Positions 38,663 through 47,201 of a stretch of DNA of 47,410 nt are shown piece by piece. The notes beneath the pieces were generated by a model. It had not been told where the DNA came from and did no database searches. It worked only from the letters and a program-made list of their open reading frames with translations. Within the stretch, counting starts at the first letter, position 1. Every line of letters starts with the position of its first letter. A program made the position numbers and the translations under genes. Source of the DNA: a virus; IMG/VR virus record IMGVR_UViG_3300047408_000099, positions 1 through 47,410 of that record, one strand, 5' to 3'.

Positions 38663-39040
38663 ATGTCAAAGACCCATACCTTCTCTATAAATCAAGCCAT
38701 CGCCGCCCAGAACAGATCCGGCCGTGGCCACATCGATGCGACCGAAGCCAGGAATATTCACAGACTATTAACCGGCCGGCACGGCAACGCGCCAGCCGGC
38801 GGCGGCGCCCTGGAGATTCCAGCAGCAGGGCCAGGGGGTGAAATCGCCATGTCCAAGGAACGCTTCGTGCAGGGGTTGGCCCGGCTGGGTTACAACGTAT
38901 CGACCGCCCACCGCCTATTGGGCATCGGCAGGACCACGATCTACCGCATGAGCAAAGGCACCTCGGCCGTGCCCGAAGTGGTGTGCCGCCTGATCGACAT
39001 GTACGAGCGGTTCGGCGTACCGCCGGAGCATAAACGATGA
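38663..39040 (+). CDS. HTH protein, probable transcription regulator
   Basis: A 125-residue protein with an AAAGGA site. The second half (from MSKERFVQGLARLG, an internal ATG at 38849 with its own GGGGGTG site) holds a helix-turn-helix: YNVSTAHRLLGIGRTTIYRMS, with GRTTIYR as the recognition helix, then PEVVCRLIDMYERFG. The first 60 residues are polar and Gly-rich. Two products may come from the two starts. Likely a DNA-binding regulator of the nearby replication or late promoters. Confidence 0.75.
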   Translation: MSKTHTFSINQAIAAQNRSGRGHIDATEARNIHRLLTGRHGNAPAGGGALEIPAAGPGGEIAMSKERFVQGLARLGYNVSTAHRLLGIGRTTIYRMSKGTSAVPEVVCRLIDMYERFGVPPEHKR

Positions 39041-39126
39041 CCGACCGCGACGTCATGATCGTGCTGTTTGTGATCGCGGCGGTGTGCGCCGCGGTCCTGA
39101 TTTCAACGATCCTATGGTGGCCCTAG
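39037..39126 (+). CDS. Tiny single-span membrane protein
   Basis: A 29-residue ORF (MTDRDVMIVLF) coupled to the HTH gene by an ATGA overlap. It is almost entirely one hydrophobic helix (VLFVIAAVCAAVLISTILWW) and ends WWP. It is too short for the usual gene finders but its coupling argues for expression. It overlaps the convergent zinc-ribbon gene by four bases. Role unknown. Confidence 0.5.
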   Translation: MTDRDVMIVLFVIAAVCAAVLISTILWWP

Positions 39127-39383
39127 GTCTCGACCGAACGTAGATGATTGCCGGGCCGGTACCAGTGACGCTCCACTGCCGGCTCGCGCCACCACAACTC
39201 GGTACGATCGCCGCGGCTTTCGATCTCCAGAAGCAACGCGGCACCACACTCCGCGCAGCCGAACATGGGCGCAGCCACACCCTCCAGCCGTGACAACATA
39301 CCCTCATGGAGCACCTTGTCCGATCCACACTTAGGACACAGCAATCCATGCGACTCAGTCAAATCCAGGAACTTCATCTTCAT
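39123..39383 (-). CDS. Zinc-ribbon protein
   Basis: An 86-residue protein with CPKCG and CAECG pairs 27 residues apart, a zinc ribbon. The N terminus MKMKFLDLTESHG may start at 39383 or 39377. The C-terminal half is charged and aromatic (RTELWWREPAVERHWYRPG). It points leftward, convergent with the small genes at its 3' end. It could bind DNA or RNA; specific role unknown. Confidence 0.7.
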   Translation of the reverse strand: MKMKFLDLTESHGLLCPKCGSDKVLHEGMLSRLEGVAAPMFGCAECGAALLLEIESRGDRTELWWREPAVERHWYRPGNHLRSVET

Positions 39384-39446
39384 AACCGTAACATCCGTTG
39401 TTCAACCTATGGTGAGTAGTCGATGGGTGTAGTCGTTGGTTGGTAC
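39384..39446. other. Short non-coding stretch before the inverted repeat
   Basis: This 63-base stretch precedes the left arm of the inverted repeat. It contains no ORF or clear promoter; TTGTTCAACC and several TGG/TTGG words are present but nothing I can name. Confidence 0.3.
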
Positions 39447-39580
39447 GAACAATGATATCAATGGCCCCCCATGAATGGCTAGAGCCCCTGAAAAATCACC
39501 CCTCAACCCTATTTTTTAAGATTTAGACAGAGGAGTAAATGCTCTTGGCAGTTCATGGGCGGCCGTTGATATCATTGTTC
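39447..39580. repeat. 29-bp near-perfect inverted repeat flanking a 76-base AT-rich centre
   Basis: Bases 39447-39475 (starting GAACAATGATATCAATGG) and 39552-39580 (ending TGATATCATTGTTC) match as inverted repeats at 27 of 29 positions. Each arm has the eight-base palindrome TGATATCA at its core. The centre (39476-39551) is AT-rich with a T-run (TATTTTTTAAGA). The element lies 19 bases from the stop of the primase-helicase gene. A replication origin, a paired regulator-binding site or a recombination site would fit; there is no proof. Confidence 0.65.
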
Positions 39581-39598
39581 GGCGGACTGAAAACCTAG

Positions 39599-42019
39599 CT
39601 ATTTCACGTTTTCCCCCTGTTTGTTCTCACTTAAGGCCTTCGCAGCAGCAACCCGTTTTGGTAACTCCACACTCATCAAACCGTACACCGATTTACGAAC
39701 ACCGCCGATAAGCCACAGTCCGTCCGCCCGGTCATTATTACGCACTGGCACATAGCCGCATGCATCAAATCTATGGTGAATCAACTTTAGGTTGGCCCTG
39801 TTTTTCAGCCACATATACAGGCTCCCTTCGCCTGGATCGTTGGCGCAGGCCTCTGTGACCATATCCAAAGTGATGACCGTGGGCGGTACCATAGAGCCGT
39901 CAGCCTGACGTTCACCCAGCCTGTCGATGGCGTCCCATATCCCCGGCACCTCCGCGGCCACACTGCCGTCGACCATGCGCCAGAACGCCGGCGTCTTGTC
40001 CGGCGGCACCTTCGCATCGAAGTCAGATAAATCGTACTGCTCCAGGTACGCCACCACATCGTCGATGCCACCGGCCGCATACCACGCCCACATTCCGGTC
40101 CAGTAGTCGGGATCGAAGTCATCCTTGGTAGCCTCAGTGCCGCACACATAGTGCCGGCGATCGGTCGCCGGCAGATACAATCCGTCGCTAGGATAATTGG
40201 TAGTGATAATAACGCCGGTGACGTTCACCACATAATACTGCGGCACATACTTCACGTTGACCCGCACCATGTCCGGCGGCGCCGCCAGCATCGTTTTCAT
40301 GGTTTCGTACATCTTGAATTTGTTGACGTCGCCGAGGTCGCGCGCTTCTGAGATCCGTAGCACCGTCGACTTCATGTAATCGTTGTTGTTCGATGTGATG
40401 TCGTGCGGCGATACCTCCTTAAAATTCCACGGCCCAACGCCGTACTTGACCGGCGCCAGTATGGTGTCCTTGCCAATGCCTGGCGAACCCGTCAGCACCA
40501 GTGCGTGGTTGATCTTGACTTCGGGCCGCTGAATACGATGCGCCAAGAATTTGATGATATGATCGGCGTGATCCGGGTAGATTTCCCACACCAGCTCAAG
40601 CCACGGCTTCACCCGCTTAGCATTGCCATTAACCCGCCGCGGTGGCTGGTACATGTTGTAGATCGAGGCGCCCGGCAACGGTTTCAGTCCGCCTTCCAGC
40701 GTCACCTCACCCTCGATTAATTCGGGGTGGCCGGGCATCCAGGATATTTGCGCCACTGGCCGGTGCATATCCAGCCACACCGATGGCGGCAGTAGCACAT
40801 CCACCGTCTCGAATTCGTCCGGCCCTTTCGGGTCGGTTTTATCCTTCTTTTTAAGCTTCTTTTGTTCGGTGCCGACCTTGACCTTGGGCAGCGCCGCGTT
40901 GACGCCGGCCGCCTGCCACATCTCGCCTGTATGTCGGAGTATGTAGTTGTGTGTAGGCAGGAACGCATAAAAGTCCGTGAGCTTCAGCGTCGCTTGCGTC
41001 TTGACGCGAAACCCCGGCCCTTTAATCCCTGCAGCCGCGGCATCTGCCGCGAATTCGCTAAGTAGATTTATAAAGTCATTCGAGCTGGTTTCAGGATCGG
41101 TTATTTCATATTTCACCCGCGCTGTGTCGATCAGCTTCTTCACATCCTTGTCGCCATAACCTTCACGGCACGCCGGTGCACACCTCTCATAAATCTCGGC
41201 GTCGGTCTTGAACTTCTTCACCATCGAAGCCACGACCGAGCGCATGTTGTTGTGCCACTGCCGATCGCCATTGCGGTCGATATCGTTGGCGGTCGCCACC
41301 AGCTCGTCCAGGTCCGCTTCGGTGTGACCTGGTGTTGCCTCGGGTTCGGCCGGCCCTGTTTGCTCCTGTCTCTCCTTCCAGGGTTTCTGCGGCGCCCCGA
41401 TCGCGCCGGCGTCCAGATCATCACAGCCATCGATGAAGTAGCCGCCGTCGACCACCTGCACACGATGATGTGGATTGCGCTTGACGCTGCCAAAGTAATA
41501 CGACTGCGACTGCGTGAACGATTCCGCGGTCGCCCCACCACCGAGCACGCCATTGATGCGAGCCGCCAGTCCGTAGCGTTCCGACACCGGCAACGCCTCT
41601 GCGGTCGGCGCCATGATCCGCCACTTCTCGACCGCCACCCCATCCTCGTTGGCTACCAGGTGCGACGGCGTGGTGTAGATCAAACAGCGGATATCCGCGG
41701 CGTGCATCAGCTGCACCGCCCGGTCGAAGCTTATCTTGCCGCTGTCATGCTCGACCTCGACGCCGGTGATCATCTGCATATTGGCGTCGTGGCGCAACGA
41801 GCCTTTGGTGGTTTTGATGTCACCAAAGATGGCAAACTTGAACCACGGCAGGCGCCGTTTCTCGATCCGGTTCTCGTTCTGCACCACGATCGCCAGATCG
41901 GGCAGCGTAAGCTGTTCTTCCCGCTTGGTTTTTGCCGCGGCATTGTCAAAGAATGTGACGGTAACCTGGTGGACCCCGGTCTGGTATTGCCGCGGCAGTT
42001 TGTTGTCGGTATCTGTCAT
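39599..42019 (-). CDS. Primase-helicase (D5 / VapE-like)
   Basis: An 806-residue protein. The C-terminal part has a P-loop NTPase: GSPGIGKDT at about residues 510-518, an acidic Walker B candidate around ISEARDLGDVNKF, a region with VTGVIITTNYPSDGLYLPA and the arginine-bearing ATDRRHYVC. The N-terminal region (about residues 1-300) holds the likely priming part and a segment HTEADLDELVATANDIDR. This architecture belongs to the D5/VapE primase-helicase group in many phages. The start at 42019 (MTDTDNKLP) has an AAGGAG site; the longer frame to 42094 is unsupported. It probably unwinds and primes replication with the polymerase at 44633. Confidence 0.85.
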   Translation of the reverse strand: MTDTDNKLPRQYQTGVHQVTVTFFDNAAAKTKREEQLTLPDLAIVVQNENRIEKRRLPWFKFAIFGDIKTTKGSLRHDANMQMITGVEVEHDSGKISFDRAVQLMHAADIRCLIYTTPSHLVANEDGVAVEKWRIMAPTAEALPVSERYGLAARINGVLGGGATAESFTQSQSYYFGSVKRNPHHRVQVVDGGYFIDGCDDLDAGAIGAPQKPWKERQEQTGPAEPEATPGHTEADLDELVATANDIDRNGDRQWHNNMRSVVASMVKKFKTDAEIYERCAPACREGYGDKDVKKLIDTARVKYEITDPETSSNDFINLLSEFAADAAAAGIKGPGFRVKTQATLKLTDFYAFLPTHNYILRHTGEMWQAAGVNAALPKVKVGTEQKKLKKKDKTDPKGPDEFETVDVLLPPSVWLDMHRPVAQISWMPGHPELIEGEVTLEGGLKPLPGASIYNMYQPPRRVNGNAKRVKPWLELVWEIYPDHADHIIKFLAHRIQRPEVKINHALVLTGSPGIGKDTILAPVKYGVGPWNFKEVSPHDITSNNNDYMKSTVLRISEARDLGDVNKFKMYETMKTMLAAPPDMVRVNVKYVPQYYVVNVTGVIITTNYPSDGLYLPATDRRHYVCGTEATKDDFDPDYWTGMWAWYAAGGIDDVVAYLEQYDLSDFDAKVPPDKTPAFWRMVDGSVAAEVPGIWDAIDRLGERQADGSMVPPTVITLDMVTEACANDPGEGSLYMWLKNRANLKLIHHRFDACGYVPVRNNDRADGLWLIGGVRKSVYGLMSVELPKRVAAAKALSENKQGENVK

Positions 42020-42062
42020 CTGTTGCTCCTTTTTGGGTTGTTCCCCTGGAGGGGTCGCGCAC

Positions 42063-42404
42063 CTAGGGATGGGTGGACACGGCCGGAAGGGCATTTCGCC
42101 CCCTTCCGGCCGTTACGTTTTCCAGCAGCGCGTCAATATCCGCCGAGTTTTTGATCAGCACAACCACTGCCCCTAGTACGGTGTAGTCGTAGGCATACTG
42201 CCGCTGGTGTTGGGTGGTGCGGCCACCCCGCGGCCGCTTCAATTCCACGAATATGATTCGGCCGCCCGGGAACAGCAACAGCCGGTCGAAGAAGCCGCGC
42301 GACCCAATCACCGTCACCTTCTCGCAGCGGCCGCCGGCCGCCAGCACCCGCTCTCGCAATTCACGCTCGATCTTGCTCTCTCTCACAGATAATTTGACAG
42401 CCAT
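42063..42404 (-). CDS. VRR-NUC-type nuclease
   Basis: A 113-residue protein. The VRR-NUC fold of PD-(D/E)XK nucleases is visible: RVLAAGGRCEKVTVIGSRGF, GFFDRLLLF with Asp40, GGRIIFVELKRP with Glu54 and Lys56, and a following Gln (Q65). The family includes Holliday-junction and replication-repair nucleases in phages. The start at 42404 (MAVKLSVRES) is preferred over 42509, because the longer form overlaps the divergent nuclease gene. It lies between primase-helicase and DUF2800-like genes, fitting a role in DNA processing. Confidence 0.82.
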   Translation of the reverse strand: MAVKLSVRESKIERELRERVLAAGGRCEKVTVIGSRGFFDRLLLFPGGRIIFVELKRPRGGRTTQHQRQYAYDYTVLGAVVVLIKNSADIDALLENVTAGRGRNALPAVSTHP

Positions 42405-42456
42405 GTTGAAGTGTGCCTTCTGTTGTGGATTCAACTGAACCGAACACGAGGATATC

Positions 42457-43713
42457 ATGTCTCGACATTCCAACCTGATCGGCGGATCCACCGCCGATCG
42501 TCTGCTCAATTGTCCTGGATCGTTTCAGCTGATCCAACGCATCCCTGAGATGGCCGACCGGCCGTCCGAATACGCCAACTACGGCTCGGCGATGCACGCG
42601 GTGATGGACCGTCTGGTCGAGAGCTATGCCGACGGCTTTCCGACCAGCAAGGATCATACGATCGGCTTGGCTCGCGAGTTGCTCGGCGAGACTTTCTACG
42701 ATCGTGTGCTTGAGCAGCACCACCTCGATGATTCGATCATCCCTGCGATCGATACCTTGTACGAGTTGATGCGCATCTACGGCGGCGGCTTCGCCGTGGT
42801 CGCCAATGAACTGAATGTTAAATTCCCCAGCATCCCCGGCGCTTACGGCACTTGCGATTTGATATTGGCCAATAAGAAAGTGGTGCTGATGAACGATTGG
42901 AAGTTCGGCGCCGGCATCCCTGTTACGGCTGTGATCAAGGACGACACCGGCGAGCGCGTCAATCCGCAGTTGCTGTTCTACTTCGCCGCCGCCATCAACT
43001 CGCTGCCCAGCGCAGTGTTCAAAAAGAAGAAGTACGCGGTTGCCATCATTCAGCCGCGCACCGACGAGCCGCTCACCCACACTATTATTACCCGCACCGA
43101 AATCGACATGTTCGTCGAGGATGTCGACGTCGCCATCATCAAGGCGCTCGACAAGGATCCGCCGTTGACCGTCGGCGACCACTGCCGCTGGTGCCCGGCG
43201 CGGCCGTTCTGCCCGCGGCACACCGAACCGCTGTTTGAATTGACTCAGCTTGGCGCCGCTCCAGCGCGGCCGCTGGAGGTCGACACCGACGATGGCGACT
43301 ACGGTGAGTTTCTCGCCAAGGCCAAGGTGCTGGTCGACCTGGCGGCTGATTATAAGAAAGCCGTCGACGAGCAGTTGCACGCCTATCTGGAGGCCGGCGG
43401 TACCGTGCCGGGCTGGAAGCTCAAGCTGAAAACCAAGTTGCGCCAGTGGGTTGATGAGGGTGTTGTTATCCCCACACTGGTCAAGCTCGGTTTCACCGAG
43501 CCCGATATTTTGCAGCACAAGCTGCAAACATTCGCCCATGTCGACAAGGTGGCAAAGCGGCTCGGCGTCAAGATCCCTGACCATTTGCGGGTTGCACCCG
43601 AGACCGACGAGACCGTCATTGCGCCCGAAAGCGACCCCGCACCGAAGATCGATCGTAAACAGGCGGCGCTGGAATTCAGCCAAGCCTTAAAAGAATTGCG
43701 CCACGGCACCTAG
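42457..43713 (+). CDS. DUF2800-like PD-(D/E)XK nuclease with Fe-S-type cysteines
   Basis: A 418-residue protein with GAGG before its ATG. It begins 'STADRLLNCPGSFQLIQRIP' with Cys19. The nuclease core has GTCDLI (Asp134) and NDWKFG (Asp147, Lys149), the D...D/ExK signature. Near residues 245-255 comes CRWCPARPFCPRH. One N-terminal Cys plus three C-terminal Cys is the 4Fe-4S arrangement of Cas4, AddB and Dna2 nucleases. Phage members of this group sit beside a polymerase, SSB and helicase, as here. It likely processes DNA ends. A small hairpin (43728-43749) follows. Confidence 0.83.
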   Translation: MSRHSNLIGGSTADRLLNCPGSFQLIQRIPEMADRPSEYANYGSAMHAVMDRLVESYADGFPTSKDHTIGLARELLGETFYDRVLEQHHLDDSIIPAIDTLYELMRIYGGGFAVVANELNVKFPSIPGAYGTCDLILANKKVVLMNDWKFGAGIPVTAVIKDDTGERVNPQLLFYFAAAINSLPSAVFKKKKYAVAIIQPRTDEPLTHTIITRTEIDMFVEDVDVAIIKALDKDPPLTVGDHCRWCPARPFCPRHTEPLFELTQLGAAPARPLEVDTDDGDYGEFLAKAKVLVDLAADYKKAVDEQLHAYLEAGGTVPGWKLKLKTKLRQWVDEGVVIPTLVKLGFTEPDILQHKLQTFAHVDKVAKRLGVKIPDHLRVAPETDETVIAPESDPAPKIDRKQAALEFSQALKELRHGT

Positions 43714-43777
43714 TCGTGCTGCAATACCCGGGCCGGCTCACCTGCCCGGTCAATGTAACTGAACAGGAACTACGAAC

Positions 43778-44557
43778 ATGAATGATATTGTTAAAGGCTC
43801 TTTCGGCTCGACCGCTCTCTCGAACGAGCTGGCCGATCGTCTGCTCGCCGGCATCGAGGACTCGCAAGCGACGACCCTCGTTGCCGGCGGCGGCAAAGAT
43901 CTGATCAAGCTCAGCAAAGGCGACGGCACCTGGAATATCGGACAGTCCGATACGCCAATGCAGGTCGGCTCGAAGTGGCTGATCAACATTCTCAGCATCT
44001 GTCACGGCCACATCTGCTGGTCCAACTATCAGGGCACCCGCAAGAATGAGCGCCTCGGCGAGGTCATGGTCCCCATGTCCGAGCCGAAGCCGAAGCGGCC
44101 GGATCCGATCGATGGCTTTCCGTTCGCGGAGCAGCGGTCGTTCGAAGCTGTGTGCTTGAACGGCGAAGACGCCGGCACCGAGGTGCAGTTCAAGAATGGT
44201 TCTGTCGGTACCATGAAGGGCTTCAAGAAGCTCGAAGACGCCATCAAGTCGCAGTTGAGAACCAACCGCGCTTATCCTTGTCCGGTCATTCAATTCAAGT
44301 CCGACAAGTACAAGCACACCGATTACGGTTGGATCTTCAATCCGATCTTTGAGGTGGTCGACTGGTCCGATCTGCAGGGCAACCTGCTGTCGGCCAACTC
44401 GACGGCGAAGATTCCGAACCCGAGGCCGACCGCGGCAACGGCAGGTAAGCCTGCCCGCGTTAGGGCGGTTCCGGTCGAGGATGTCGATGATGTCGAGGAT
44501 GTTGCGGAGCCCGTTCCCCAGCGTCCCGCACAGCGTCGCCGGCCGCCGGTGGGCTAA
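43778..44557 (+). CDS. Probable single-stranded DNA-binding protein (DUF2815-like role)
   Basis: A 259-residue protein, with CAGGA as ribosome site. The middle shows strands with aromatic residues (WNIGQSDTPMQVGSKWLI, CHGHICWSNYQGTRKN, EVMVPMSEPKPKRP, then 'YGWIFNPIFEVVDWSDLQGN'), a composition like OB-fold SSBs. The C-terminal 60 residues are disordered and acidic then basic (VEDVDDVEDVAEPVPQRP), reminiscent of the acidic tail of SSBs. In other phages a DUF2815 protein sits between the DUF2800 and DNA polymerase genes, exactly here. Function is inferred from place and make-up. Confidence 0.65.
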   Translation: MNDIVKGSFGSTALSNELADRLLAGIEDSQATTLVAGGGKDLIKLSKGDGTWNIGQSDTPMQVGSKWLINILSICHGHICWSNYQGTRKNERLGEVMVPMSEPKPKRPDPIDGFPFAEQRSFEAVCLNGEDAGTEVQFKNGSVGTMKGFKKLEDAIKSQLRTNRAYPCPVIQFKSDKYKHTDYGWIFNPIFEVVDWSDLQGNLLSANSTAKIPNPRPTAATAGKPARVRAVPVEDVDDVEDVAEPVPQRPAQRRRPPVG

Positions 44558-44582
44558 TTCCCCTGCATCTCCCCACCAACTC

Positions 44583-44608
44583 CCCCAGGCCCGTCTCCGG
44601 GCCTGGGG
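44583..44608 (+). promoter_or_regulatory. Perfect hairpin before the polymerase gene
   Basis: CCCCAGGCCCG (44583-44593) pairs with CGGGCCTGGGG (44598-44608) across TCTC. It lies 24 bases before the polymerase ATG; no T-run, so a regulatory or processing hairpin. Confidence 0.55.
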
Positions 44609-44632
44609 CGCTCCCATCCCGGATGCACCACC

Positions 44633-46777
44633 ATGACTGAGCTGACCTTCAACACCCACAATATCTGTTGGTTCGATTTCGAAACCAAAAGCGGCGAGGA
44701 TCTCCAGGCCGCCGGCGCCACCCGTTACGCTTGCGATCCCGATGCCAAGGCCATGATCCTGACCTATGCGATCGGCCTTCGTCCGGTTTGCATCGTTACT
44801 GCGCCGGTGCCCGGTGAGGCTCTGACCTGGAAAATGCTGCCTGACGATTTCCGCGGTTTTTACGAAACCGCGCTGCTCACCGGCGAGGTTAAGTACGCCG
44901 CGTTCAACGCCGGTTTTGACCGCGCCATCTGGAATTGGGCGGTGCCGGGCGCGCCACCGATCCACCCTCACATGTGCATCGATCCTTCGGTCCAGGCCAC
45001 CGTGGCCGGCCTGCCACCCGACCTGGCGGGCGCCTGCAAGCAGGCCGGTGCCATCCACAAGATCGAGGGGGCGCAAAACATCGCGTTGTTTTGCGCCCCC
45101 GATGCTGTCGGCACGCCGGAAACCCATCCGGCGGAATGGGCGGCGTTCTGCGCGTACGCCAAAGGCGATATCGAATCGATGCGGAGCCTGTTCAGGCGAA
45201 CCCGCCAGCTGCCGTTGCGGGAATGGCAAGAGTACTGGGCCATGGAGGCCATCAACGATCGGGGGATCCGGGTCGACGTTACGTTCGCCACCAAGGCCGA
45301 TCGGCTGACCCAGGAGGCCAAGGTCTATAACGGGCTCGAGTTGCGCCAGCTGACCGGCGGCGCGGTGATCGGTGTCGGCAACGTCAAGGCGCTGACCGCC
45401 TGGTTGATCAACCGCCTGCCGCTGGAAGGCATCGAGATGCTGACCCGGCAGGAGGAAGAGGAGGACGAGGACGGCACCATCACCCGGCCGGCCAAATACT
45501 CTTTGACCCGGCCCCGGGTCGAGAAGTTGATCCCGTATTGCCACGCGATCGGCGATCACACAGCCGAGCGCGCGCTGCAGATAAGATTGTACGGCGGGTC
45601 GACCACACCGGCCAAGTATCGCAAGATTCTCGACCAGGAGGTCGATGGCGCAATCTACGGGCAATACGTTTTCAACGGCGCCCCCCAAACCGGCCGCGCG
45701 TCCAGCCGCGGCGTGCAGATCCAGAACCTGTCACGGGCTTTCCTGCCCTACGAGCATGAGGCGATCGAGGCTGTCCTGGACGATATTGAATACGCCAAGT
45801 TCGCCGTGCTCGGCGACACCACGCCTGTTGCCAGAAAGCTGGCGTTGCTGATTCGTCCCGCTTTCGTTCCCAACATAACGAATCAGTTCGTGGTCAGTGA
45901 CTTTGCCCAGATTGAGGCGCGCATCCTGCCGTGGCTGGTTGGTCCCAAGAGTTTGGGCGCCCTGCAGCGGCTGCAGATCTTTCGCGACGTCGACAATGAT
46001 CCCTCGGTGCCGGACATCTACACCCGCAGTGCCGCCGATATCTCCGGCGTGCCTGTGGCGGAAATCGACAAGATGCTGCGGCAGCGCGGTAAGGTCGCCG
46101 AGCTGGCGCTGGGCTTCGGCGGCGGGGTCGGCGCCTTGGCCGCAATGGGTGCCAGTTACGGCCTCTACCTGCCGCCCGACGAGGCCAAGCAGGTGGTCGA
46201 GCGGTGGCGCAAGGCCAATCCCTGGTGCGTCCGGTTTTGGGGCAAGCACAGCGCCGACACGTCTTACGGCCTGTGGGGCGCCGCCAACCGCGCCATGGAG
46301 CAGCCCGGCAGCACCCAGACCGTTGGCCGGGTGTCTTACACCTTCGCGCCGCGGATCCTCGGTGGCACGCTGTTCTGCCAGTTGCCGTCCGGCCGCTTCA
46401 TGTCGTACCGCGGCATTCGCTACGAGACGGTCGAGGACAAGGACGACGACGGCAAGGTCATCGACAGGCGGACCGAGCTGCGGTTCTGGAAGGGCCACAA
46501 CCGCGCTCACATTTGGCACGGGACGTTATGCGAGAATATCGTCCAGGCCACCGCCGCTGACCTGCTGCGCGGCACCCTGGTGCGATTAGAACAGGCCGGT
46601 TTAGGTGCGCGGCTTCATAGTCACGATGAATGCCTCATCGAATGTGCCGAGGATGATGTGCCAGGCGCTGCGATCATGCTGCGCGATGTGATGCGCCGGG
46701 GCTTCGACTGGACTGACGGCCTGCCGCTGATGTCCGAGGAAGTGGTGCTCTCATATTATTCAAAATGGGAGGCGTGA
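44633..46777 (+). CDS. Family A DNA polymerase with 3'-5' exonuclease
   Basis: A 714-residue enzyme that copies the phage genome. The proofreading domain begins with WFDFETKSG (Asp15, Glu17). The polymerase part has motif A VVSDFAQIEARILPWL (Asp423), motif B with RGKVAELALGFGGGVGAL (Lys487), and motif C RLHSHDECLIEC (His664-Asp665-Glu666). Length is typical for phage PolA-type enzymes without a 5' nuclease domain. The gene lies between the SSB-like and DUF2786-like genes. The start follows a hairpin; the GCACCACC before ATG is a weak ribosome site. Confidence 0.96.
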   Translation: MTELTFNTHNICWFDFETKSGEDLQAAGATRYACDPDAKAMILTYAIGLRPVCIVTAPVPGEALTWKMLPDDFRGFYETALLTGEVKYAAFNAGFDRAIWNWAVPGAPPIHPHMCIDPSVQATVAGLPPDLAGACKQAGAIHKIEGAQNIALFCAPDAVGTPETHPAEWAAFCAYAKGDIESMRSLFRRTRQLPLREWQEYWAMEAINDRGIRVDVTFATKADRLTQEAKVYNGLELRQLTGGAVIGVGNVKALTAWLINRLPLEGIEMLTRQEEEEDEDGTITRPAKYSLTRPRVEKLIPYCHAIGDHTAERALQIRLYGGSTTPAKYRKILDQEVDGAIYGQYVFNGAPQTGRASSRGVQIQNLSRAFLPYEHEAIEAVLDDIEYAKFAVLGDTTPVARKLALLIRPAFVPNITNQFVVSDFAQIEARILPWLVGPKSLGALQRLQIFRDVDNDPSVPDIYTRSAADISGVPVAEIDKMLRQRGKVAELALGFGGGVGALAAMGASYGLYLPPDEAKQVVERWRKANPWCVRFWGKHSADTSYGLWGAANRAMEQPGSTQTVGRVSYTFAPRILGGTLFCQLPSGRFMSYRGIRYETVEDKDDDGKVIDRRTELRFWKGHNRAHIWHGTLCENIVQATAADLLRGTLVRLEQAGLGARLHSHDECLIECAEDDVPGAAIMLRDVMRRGFDWTDGLPLMSEEVVLSYYSKWEA

Positions 46778-46778
46778 G

Positions 46779-47201
46779 ATGGCCGGCACTACCGCGGCTC
46801 GGCCGATTCCGCCGGAGATCCGCGATCAGCTCAACAAGCTGTTGCTGGTGCTCGGTTCTACCAGCGAGGGCGAGAGCGCGTCCGCAGCTGGCATGATCAC
46901 CAAGCTGCTGAAGCGTCACGGTTTGGATTGGCACGATGTGGTTGGCTCGATCGGCCAGGTGGCACGATCGGCGCCACCACCGCCACCACGTAAAACGAAA
47001 ACGTATACCCGTCCGCAGACCATGACCGCTGCCGAGTTGCAGGCGCTGGTACATTTGATCCTCCGCAGTCCGCTCAACAATCGAGCGCGGCACTTCCTGG
47101 CCGGCATGGTCGACCGTGCGCAGATCTACGGCTCGGTGCAGTTTTCCGACAAGCAATGGATGTGGCTCCAGGATCTGGCGCGGCGGGCTGGTGCGATATG
47201 A
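46779..47201 (+). CDS. DUF2786-like small protein
   Basis: A 140-residue protein starting two bases after the polymerase stop with GGGAGG upstream. Residues 8-45 read IPPEIRDQLNKLLLVLGSTS, then EGESASAAGMITKLLKRHGLDW, the helix pair of DUF2786-type domains, found in phage and bacterial proteins of unknown activity. A helical C-terminal half follows (LQALVHLILRSPLNNRARHF, with WMWLQDLARRAG). Its stop overlaps the next start (ATGA). Likely an accessory replication protein. Confidence 0.75.
   Translation: MAGTTAARPIPPEIRDQLNKLLLVLGSTSEGESASAAGMITKLLKRHGLDWHDVVGSIGQVARSAPPPPPRKTKTYTRPQTMTAAELQALVHLILRSPLNNRARHFLAGMVDRAQIYGSVQFSDKQWMWLQDLARRAGAI

Noticed and set aside
42361-43683. 440-residue ORF on the minus strand
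   Set aside because: Antisense to the DUF2800-like nuclease, which has catalytic residues and a ribosome site; composition is arginine/leucine-rich as expected for a shadow.
43676-45688. 670-residue ORF on the minus strand
   Set aside because: It lies opposite the DNA polymerase and SSB-like genes, whose motifs are clear; the long open antisense frame is a result of high GC content.
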